This document shows, piece after piece, positions 58,614 to 64,000 of a stretch of DNA of 64,000 nucleotides. The stretch is taken from assembly GCA_025459175.1 (NCBI GenBank), contig JALORC010000038.1, forward strand, positions 33,515 through 97,514. The letters run 5' to 3'. Numbering within the stretch: the stretch's first letter is position 1; each line of letters starts with the position of its first letter. Position numbers and translations under genes: made by a program. Origin of the DNA: Planctomycetota bacterium (GTDB taxonomy: Bacteria; Planctomycetota; UBA1135; UBA2386). The notes below the pieces were generated by a model. It did not search any database, was not told the origin of the DNA, and saw only the letters and a program-made list of their open reading frames with translations.

Positions 58614-59033
58614 TCACTTGTTCCAGCTGATGCGCAACACCCAGTCCATCGCCTCGGCCTGCTTGCTGATGGCCATGTGCGTCATCGTCGAGCCCGGGCC
58701 GATCAGCTTGACCTGCTGGTTGGTGTCGTCGCCGATCGGGTTGCGCTGGCTGTCCAGGAAGCTCACCTGCAGCAGCACCTGGATGCCCTCGTCGTCGATG
58801 TTGCGCACCGGCACGGCGATCTTCAGCTGGTTGGTGCCGGGCACCCGTTCGACGCCGGCGCGGCCGACGCGGATCACGTCGTAGAGTTCGTCGTCGGCGA
58901 TCACGACGTTGCTGATCGCCTCGGCATCGTCCTCGATCGGCAGCGCCGCGTAGGGCGGCGCCGACGAGCAGGCGGCGAGAGCGAGCGCGCAGAGGAACAG
59001 AGCGGACAGCTTGACGGCGTTCATGGGATTCAC
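58614..59033 (-). CDS. YcfL-family (DUF1425) lipoprotein
   Basis: 139 aa from a GTG at 59033 that overlaps the preceding stop (GTGA); the ATG at 59024 would remove three residues. Lipobox L-A-A-C (Cys near 22). The domain has ISNVVIADDELYDVIRVGRA, KIAVPVRNIDDEGIQVLLQV and FLDSQRNPIGDD, matching DUF1425, which in enterobacteria (YcfL) lies beside lpoB and may take part in peptidoglycan or outer-membrane control. It belongs to the operon with LpoB-like and COG3014-like genes here. Confidence 0.82.
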   Translation of the reverse strand: MNPMNAVKLSALFLCALALAACSSAPPYAALPIEDDAEAISNVVIADDELYDVIRVGRAGVERVPGTNQLKIAVPVRNIDDEGIQVLLQVSFLDSQRNPIGDDTNQQVKLIGPGSTMTHMAISKQAEAMDWVLRISWNK

Positions 59034-60256
59034 TTGCGGACGGGACGGACTTCGGTGAACTCGGCCTCGATGCGCGACTGGGCGTCGGCCTCGAGCAGGC
59101 GGAACGTGCAGCTGTCATCGGTGCCGCCGACCAGCGCGGCAGTGCCCAGCCGCTGCCAGTCGGGCGATGCCAGCGAACCGGGATTGCCGAGCGCGAACGC
59201 GTCGTAGCCGGTGGCCACGCGGCGCGACATGCGCACCTCGACGAACCAGTCGGCGCCGCCCTCGCCGGGCCACTTGCGCAGCACGACCGGCGGCCGCAGC
59301 GCGAAGAACACCTGTTCGGCGACCGCGGCGTTGGCCTGGTCGGCGAGCTTGACGACGAACGCGTCGCGGCGGTCGAGACCGGTGCCGGGCGGCACGTCGA
59401 GCGCGATCGTGATCGGCCGCTCGAACACCTCGATGTCCTGCACCAGATCGACGACCTTGACCTGCACCTGCACCAGACCGGCCACCAGCCACTCCGGTCG
59501 CGGCCCCGCGGTCGGCCGCGCCTTGTTCGGCTTCTCGACCACCGACTGCAGCTGCATCGGCTCCCAGTTCACGATGACGCGATGCGAGGCGACCAGCTGC
59601 CGGCCCTGCTTCTCGCGTTCGCCGGGCGCACTGCCGTCGGCGACCTTCACCCCGCCGCTGCCGGCGAGCACCTTGACGGCGCCGCTGCGCAGCAGGTTCT
59701 CGCGCAGGTGCGGGCCGCGGTAGTCACCACCGTCGCGCGCGAACGCGCCGCCCTGCGCGCCTTCCTCGCTGCGTTCGAGCTGCCACTTGCCGAGCTCGTT
59801 GCCCGCGAGCGCGATCACCAGCACCGGCTCGCGGCCGTCGTGCATCGCCACCATGGCGCGCACGGTGACCTCCCACTGGCCGTCGTTCGCCTTGTCCTTC
59901 TTGCTGACTTCGTAGCGCTGCACGAAGCCCTGGATCTGCTGCTGCACCCACTCGCGTTCCTGGTCCGACTCGCCGTCGAACCAGCCGTTCGGCACGTCGT
60001 CGCTCCAGCCCGACACCACCGACAGGCGGCTGCGCACGCCCGGGCCGCGGGCCACGGCGATGCCCTTCGCCTTGCCGACCGCGTCCTCGAGCGCTTGCGC
60101 CAGCGCCGTGCGGTAGTTGGTCGCGCGGCCGAAGCCCTCGGTGTAGCCGTCGGCGGCGATCACCGGCGCGGCGACCGGCGGCTTCGGGTCCTGCGCCGCC
60201 GCCCACAGCGGCGCCGCGCAACAGCAGAGAACGAGCAGCGGGAACGAGTTCATCAT
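59030..60256 (-). CDS. Exported LPP20/FlgT-N-like protein of the lipoprotein operon
   Basis: About 408 aa from the ATG at 60256 (signal: MMNSFPLLVLCCCAAPLWAAAQ); an upstream ATG at 60334 overlaps the previous stop (ATGA) but would add an untypical leader. Residues about 32-75 (GYTEGFGRATNYRTALAQAL, EDAVGKAKGIAVARGPGV) resemble the LPP20/FlgT N-terminal domain; the rest is an alpha/beta region without known motifs. Position between COG3014-like and YcfL-like genes suggests it is the counterpart of COG3018-type proteins in the same conserved cluster, a guess from gene order. Confidence 0.68.
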   Translation of the reverse strand: MMNSFPLLVLCCCAAPLWAAAQDPKPPVAAPVIAADGYTEGFGRATNYRTALAQALEDAVGKAKGIAVARGPGVRSRLSVVSGWSDDVPNGWFDGESDQEREWVQQQIQGFVQRYEVSKKDKANDGQWEVTVRAMVAMHDGREPVLVIALAGNELGKWQLERSEEGAQGGAFARDGGDYRGPHLRENLLRSGAVKVLAGSGGVKVADGSAPGEREKQGRQLVASHRVIVNWEPMQLQSVVEKPNKARPTAGPRPEWLVAGLVQVQVKVVDLVQDIEVFERPITIALDVPPGTGLDRRDAFVVKLADQANAAVAEQVFFALRPPVVLRKWPGEGGADWFVEVRMSRRVATGYDAFALGNPGSLASPDWQRLGTAALVGGTDDSCTFRLLEADAQSRIEAEFTEVRPVRK

Positions 60257-60330
60257 CGGCACCGGACCAAAAAGGCGAACAGCGCGATCGGCGCCGCGCG
60301 GGTTGCGAACGTGAGCAGAGGCGGCGTGCA

Positions 60331-61575
60331 TCATGGCGCGCTGGCCTCACCGCGCCTCGGTGCCATGGGCGGTGGCAGGGACCGGAACAGGTACCAGCTC
60401 TCGCCGCCGGTGGGCACCTCGGCGGTGATGCGCTGGCTCAGCGTCGGCAGCACCCGACCGCTGGCGTCGAGGAACTCGACCACCACGTCGTGCGCGCCGG
60501 GCGGCACGTCGAGCGTCAGCACCTGCACCGTCGACGGCAGCGTCGGCCAGTGCCGCACGTCGGCCGACGTCGAGGTCAGCAGGCTGGCCAGCAGCAGCGC
60601 CCCGCCGACGATCGCCTGCGTGCGCGCGGCGTCCCGGTGGCGTTCGTGCGAGCGCAGCGCCTGGTCGAGCAGCACGATGCCCGCCACCGCGGAGACCGAC
60701 TTGAACACCGCCTTGCCCTCGCGGATGCCCTCCATCGCGGTGCCACCGAGCGTGCTGGCCTGGTAGTCGACGTCGAGCAGGATCGCAGCCTTGCCGACGG
60801 AGCGACCGTCGACCGTCGCCCGCGCGCGGACCGCGGGGTGCGAACGCGGACGGAACCGCGCCAGCTCCTCCTGGTCGCCGGCGGCGAACTTCTCGGGGCC
60901 GAGCCCGCACTCGCAGAGCAACACCAGGTTGCCGGCCGTCGGCTGTTCGAGCGCGCGGATGCCTTGGTCGCCGCGGGCGCCGTGTTGCAGCGCGAACTCG
61001 TTCGCCTTCTTCGCCTCGGCGAAGAAGCCGTCGGCCTGGTCGCTGCCGAGCAGCTTGCTCATCCGCCCCGCCATCCAGAACAGCAGCGCGTTGTCGGTCT
61101 GGAACTTCTCGTCGGCGACCTCGCCGTCGGCGAGGATGCCCTTCTTGCAGGCGGCGCGGGCGTTGTCTGGCTCACCCTTCAGGAGGTAGCAGAACGCCAG
61201 ATAGAAGGCGTTCATCGACTTCTCGTACGGATCGCCCTTCCAGGTCTTGCTGCTCTCGCTGCCGAGGATCGCGCCGGTCGCCTCGCTGCCGCTGGTCTGC
61301 CAGTTGCCCATCACCTGCCCGGCGCGCTCGAAGATGCCGCGCGCGCGGTCGGGCCGGCCGAGCAGCAGTTCGCACTGCGCCTCGACGTTCCACACCAGCG
61401 CCAGGTTCTCGTCGTCACCGGACTCGGCCTCGGCGGCGGCGAAGTCGCGCACCGCGGCATAGTCGCCGGCGACGAAGGCGCCCATCGGGAACCGCGGCTG
61501 CGCTACGGCGCAGCCGGCGGCGCACACGCAGAACAGCAGCAGCAAGCAGCGCAAGGCGCCCCGGTGCCTGGCCAT
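60331..61575 (-). CDS. COG3014-family TPR-like lipoprotein
   Basis: 414 aa from the ATG at 61575 (a GTG at 61590 is possible). Signal with lipobox A-A-G-C. A helical-repeat region of TPR texture follows (AEAESGDDENLALVWNVEAQ, LLLGRPDRARGIFERAGQVM, AFYLAFCYLLKGEPDNARAA), then a distinct C-terminal beta-rich part (LDVDYQASTLGGTAMEGIRE ... VLTLDVPPGAHDVVVEFLDA). Overall it looks like COG3014 proteins, which occur beside LpoB-type and COG3018 proteins in some proteobacteria and are linked to cell-wall synthesis. Confidence 0.74.
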   Translation of the reverse strand: MARHRGALRCLLLLFCVCAAGCAVAQPRFPMGAFVAGDYAAVRDFAAAEAESGDDENLALVWNVEAQCELLLGRPDRARGIFERAGQVMGNWQTSGSEATGAILGSESSKTWKGDPYEKSMNAFYLAFCYLLKGEPDNARAACKKGILADGEVADEKFQTDNALLFWMAGRMSKLLGSDQADGFFAEAKKANEFALQHGARGDQGIRALEQPTAGNLVLLCECGLGPEKFAAGDQEELARFRPRSHPAVRARATVDGRSVGKAAILLDVDYQASTLGGTAMEGIREGKAVFKSVSAVAGIVLLDQALRSHERHRDAARTQAIVGGALLLASLLTSTSADVRHWPTLPSTVQVLTLDVPPGAHDVVVEFLDASGRVLPTLSQRITAEVPTGGESWYLFRSLPPPMAPRRGEASAP

Positions 61576-61599
61576 CGTGGAAGGAGACACGCGCGTGGA

Positions 61600-62196
61600 T
61601 CAGCGGTTGATGACCGACTTCTCCGACTCGGTCTTCATCTCGTAGTCGCCGGTCCACACCAGCTCGCTGGTGACCAGGTCGGTCAGCTCGAACGTGACCA
61701 GGATGTACGACGACTTCAACCGGCCGGCCTGGCGGTCGCGGCTCTTCATGGTGCCCTTGAGCACGAAGTCGCTGCCGGCGATCTTGCGGTCGTTGGTGCC
61801 CGACACCTGGCCGCGCTCCTTCATGCGGCGCTCGGCGTCGACGAGGTCGTTGGCCTGCGGCGAACGATCGATGATCTTGACCTGGCGCCCGAACGCCTCG
61901 AACAGGTTGGTGCGCAGCTTGGTCAGGATGATCTCCTTGTCGATCGTGTCCGAGCTGTCGTTGCGCAGTTCGTAGATGAAGAACGACGCGCGCTCGCCGT
62001 CGCGGCTCGGCGCCAGGATGCCGTCGGCCTTGATCTTCGCGGCCATGTCCATGGCCATGGTCCGGATGTCCTGGCTCTGCAGCCCGGTGCCGGTCACGGT
62101 GTCGGGGGCATCGGGGTTGACGCGGGTATCGCGAACGCCGCCGCAGGCGACGAAGAGAAGGCCGAGGACGGCCGCAGTGACGGAGCGGATCGACAT
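61600..62196 (-). CDS. LpoB-like penicillin-binding-protein activator lipoprotein
   Basis: 198 aa. Signal with lipobox L-F-V-A-C (Cys18). After a disordered linker, the domain shows DIRTMAMDMAAKIKADGIL, then RASFFIYELRNDSSDTIDKE, LRTNLFEAFGRQVKIIDRSP, SDFVLKGTMKSRD and TDLVTSELVWTGDYEMKT, matching the LpoB/PF13036 domain. LpoB activates bifunctional PBP1b in E. coli; here the target PBP is unknown. It is the first gene of the lipoprotein operon and has a good promoter directly upstream. Confidence 0.84.
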   Translation of the reverse strand: MSIRSVTAAVLGLLFVACGGVRDTRVNPDAPDTVTGTGLQSQDIRTMAMDMAAKIKADGILAPSRDGERASFFIYELRNDSSDTIDKEIILTKLRTNLFEAFGRQVKIIDRSPQANDLVDAERRMKERGQVSGTNDRKIAGSDFVLKGTMKSRDRQAGRLKSSYILVTFELTDLVTSELVWTGDYEMKTESEKSVINR

Positions 62197-62205
62197 GGTG
62201 CGTGG

Positions 62206-62234
62206 ATCGTGAAGCGGAAGTCGGCGCGGAGCAA
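62206..62234 (-). promoter_or_regulatory. Promoter of the LpoB-like lipoprotein operon
   Basis: On the minus strand -35 TTGCTC (62229-62234), 17 bases and -10 CACGAT (62206-62211), ending nine bases before the ATG at 62196. Spacing is ideal and the leader is almost absent. Confidence 0.6.
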
Positions 62235-62395
62235 CATCGGCACGGCCGACCGTCGGTACGAAAGCGCGCCTCAGCGCAGCACCCGGCCGCCGCGTTCGCC
62301 GCCGGTATCCGGCACCGGCCCGGGGCGGGTCTTTTCGCTGGCGCCATCGGCGCGGCGGCCTACGCTGGCCGCCTTCGTCCGGGAGCCCGGCCCCA

Positions 62396-63133
62396 GTGCC
62401 CCATTCCACCGTACTCGTCATTCCTGCCTACCGCGAAGCGGGTCGCGTCGGGGACGTGGTGCGCGAAGTGCGGCGGCTCGGCCTGCCGCTCGACGTGCTG
62501 GTGGTCGACGACGGCAGCCCCGATGCCACCGCGGTCGAGGCTCGGGCCGCCGGCGCTCGGGTGATCTCCCACCCGTACAACCTCGGCTACGGCTCGGCGC
62601 TGCACACCGGCTACTGCCACGCGCTGCGCGAGGGCTACACCCGGGTGCTGCAGATGGACGCCGACGGCCAGCACGAAGCGGCCATGCTGGCGCAGCTGCT
62701 GGCCGGGCTCGACGCCGGCGCCGACGTCGTGCTCGGCTCGCGCTACCTCGACGGTGCGCCGCCGCCGTCGAGCTTTGCCCGGCGCGTCGGCACCCGGCTG
62801 TTCGCGGCGATCGCGACCGCCTGGATCGGCCAGCGCATCACCGACCCGACCAGCGGCTTCCAGGGCCTGTCGAGGCGGGCGCTGGAAGCGGTCGTCGACG
62901 ACGGCTTCCCCGAGGACTACCCGGACACTGACGTGCTGGTCGAACACCACCGCCGCGGCCTCAAGCTGCGCGAGGTGCCGGTGCGCATGCATGCGCGCAA
63001 GGGCGGCCTGTCGATGCACCGCGGCGCCCGCATCGCCTACTACGGCTACAAGATGTTCCTGTCGCTGCTGCTGTTGCCGATCCGCCGCCGCACCCCGCTG
63101 CGGGTGCACGACACCGTGGCGAGGCTGTCGTGA
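62396..63133 (+). CDS. Family 2 glycosyltransferase (DPM1-like)
   Basis: 245 aa from a GTG at 62396, with GGGAG ten bases upstream and TACGCT (62361-62366) as possible -10. GT-A motifs are present: VLVIPAYREAGRV, VVDDGSPDA (nucleotide-sugar aspartates), QMDADGQHE, VLGSRYLDG and TDPTSGFQGLSRRA. The C-terminus is basic and partly hydrophobic and carries no multi-pass membrane domain. It is coupled to a DUF2304 membrane protein (GTGA overlap, 63130-63133), the usual partner of such transferases. Polyprenyl-phosphate sugar synthesis for surface glycans or glycoproteins is likely. Confidence 0.92.
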   Translation: MPHSTVLVIPAYREAGRVGDVVREVRRLGLPLDVLVVDDGSPDATAVEARAAGARVISHPYNLGYGSALHTGYCHALREGYTRVLQMDADGQHEAAMLAQLLAGLDAGADVVLGSRYLDGAPPPSSFARRVGTRLFAAIATAWIGQRITDPTSGFQGLSRRALEAVVDDGFPEDYPDTDVLVEHHRRGLKLREVPVRMHARKGGLSMHRGARIAYYGYKMFLSLLLLPIRRRTPLRVHDTVARLS

Positions 63134-63600
63134 TCGCCGCGCTGACGCCGCTCGTCGAAGCCCTGCCGCTCCTCGCAGCTCCGCCGCTGGCCGAACTGGC
63201 GCCGATGCTCGATCGCCAGCGCGCGGTCGCGATCGGCCTCGCCGCCGCGGTCGTGCTGCTGGTGTTCGAACTGGTCCGCCGCCGCAAGCTGCGCGAGGAA
63301 TACTCGTGGGTCTGGATCGCGGTCGCCGCCACGATCACCTTGCTGGCCCTGCAGCAGGACCTGCTGCTGACGGTCAGTCGCTGGATCGGCTCGTCGAGCT
63401 CGGTATCGACGCTGTTCTTCGGGGCGCTGCTGTTCCTGCTGGCGCTGGTGCTGCAGTTCTCGGTGCGGCTGAGCCGGCTGACCCACCGCCACAAGACGCT
63501 CGGCCAGCGGCTGGCGCTGCTCGAGGAGGAAGTCGGTCGGCTGCGGGCCGGCGACGCGGGGCCACGCAGCAAGACCGGGGAACGCGACGAGGTCGCGTGA
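63130..63600 (+). CDS. DUF2304 membrane protein
   Basis: 156 aa from a GTG that overlaps the transferase stop. Three hydrophobic helices are visible (about 33-49, 58-78 and 92-112: VAIGLAAAVVLLVFELVRRR, YSWVWIAVAATITLLALQQD, TLFFGALLFLLALVLQFSVR), then a coiled-coil-like end (RLALLEEEVGRLRAG). This is the DUF2304 architecture; the protein probably anchors the GT2 enzyme to the membrane. It overlaps the following gene (GTGA). Confidence 0.87.
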   Translation: MIAALTPLVEALPLLAAPPLAELAPMLDRQRAVAIGLAAAVVLLVFELVRRRKLREEYSWVWIAVAATITLLALQQDLLLTVSRWIGSSSSVSTLFFGALLFLLALVLQFSVRLSRLTHRHKTLGQRLALLEEEVGRLRAGDAGPRSKTGERDEVA

Positions 63601-64000
63601 CCGCGGCACCGGATCCGGCCGCGGCGCTCGCGCACGGCATCGCCGCCGAGTTCCGCCGCCGCCTGCTCGACGAGCACCTGCCGCGCATCGGCCGCTGCCT
63701 GCAGCTGCTCGGCGACGACGGCGTCTGGCAGCGCCCGCCAGGCGGCGGCAACTCGGCCGGCAACCTGGTGCTGCACCTGTGCGGCAACACCACGCAGTGG
63801 ATCCTCGCCAACTTCGGCGCGGTGCCCGACGCGCGCCAACGCGCCGCCGAGTTCGCCGCCGACGGTGGCCTGTCGGCGGCCGCGCTGCAGGCGCGGCTCG
63901 GTGACGTCTACACGCGCGCCTGCGCCGTCACCGCGCAGCTGTCGATCGCCGAACTGCTGCGGCCGCGGCTGGTGCAGGGTCGCTATCAGGAGACCGGGCT
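63597..64000 (+). CDS. DinB/DUF1572-like protein (partial, C-terminus outside window)
   Basis: The frame starts at a GTG at 63597 overlapping the DUF2304 stop and stays open to the window end; about 134 residues are seen. A helix (IAAEFRRRLLDEHLPRIGRC) is followed by VWQRPPGGGNSAGNLVLHLC and GNTTQWILANFG, the DinB-like arrangement with a conserved His in the first helix bundle. The family includes thiol transferases and metal-dependent hydrolases; function is unassigned. Coupled to the transferase unit by translation overlaps only. Confidence 0.72.
   Translation, partial: MTAAPDPAAALAHGIAAEFRRRLLDEHLPRIGRCLQLLGDDGVWQRPPGGGNSAGNLVLHLCGNTTQWILANFGAVPDARQRAAEFAADGGLSAAALQARLGDVYTRACAVTAQLSIAELLRPRLVQGRYQETG

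Overview
The window is a very G+C-rich chromosomal segment (about 70% by eye) of a free-living Gram-negative bacterium, most likely a member of the Planctomycetota. This is inferred from the content: ECF sigma factors linked to transmembrane Ser/Thr kinases, many large secreted proteins with carboxypeptidase-regulatory-like, Kelch and nidogen-like folds, a recurrent C-terminal module on secreted proteins, lipoproteins, TonB and RND machinery, and leaderless-looking promoters. I see no rRNA, tRNA, CRISPR array, insertion sequence or origin.

Layout. 1-4089 (minus) is a tightly overlapping operon: ECF sigma factor, transmembrane Ser/Thr kinase, and a secreted regulatory-like protein cut by the window edge. 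4296-9230 holds a hotdog thioesterase, a leucine-dehydrogenase-like enzyme, two coupled lipoproteins and a class V aminotransferase. 9247-15880 is a complete TetR-controlled RND efflux operon (repressor, outer-membrane channel, adaptor, pump) with a palindromic operator and a terminator hairpin. 15969-20881 is a translationally coupled sensory triad (YfiR-like protein, hybrid histidine kinase, TonB-dependent receptor). 20977-27408 has a Kelch protein and an amidohydrolase pair. 27425-34627 has a surface protein, a sigma factor fused through a membrane helix to a large extracytoplasmic region, and a secreted regulatory-like protein.

34960-36235 is a sharply lower-G+C island carrying one TIR-domain gene, a likely acquired defence or signalling gene. 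36262-43320 has secreted proteins, a SEC-C protein and a secreted serine hydrolase. 43333-57258 is mixed: PAS hybrid kinase, zinc alcohol dehydrogenase, DUF4142 and DUF1207 proteins, esterase, cysteine synthase, glycine/cysteine-rich protein, asparaginase-like Ntn hydrolase, solitary ParB-like protein and a second Kelch protein. 57358-62234 is mainly a lipoprotein operon resembling the LpoB/COG3014/YcfL set linked to penicillin-binding-protein activation. 62396-64000 has a family 2 glycosyltransferase coupled to a DUF2304 membrane protein and a DinB-like gene cut by the window edge.

Recurring themes: 4-bp ATGA/GTGA overlaps inside operons; first genes with a -10-like hexamer only 6-11 nt before the start codon, suggesting leaderless mRNAs; and one C-terminal module shared by five otherwise different secreted proteins (genes at 27425, 38452, 39619, 41911 and 55084).
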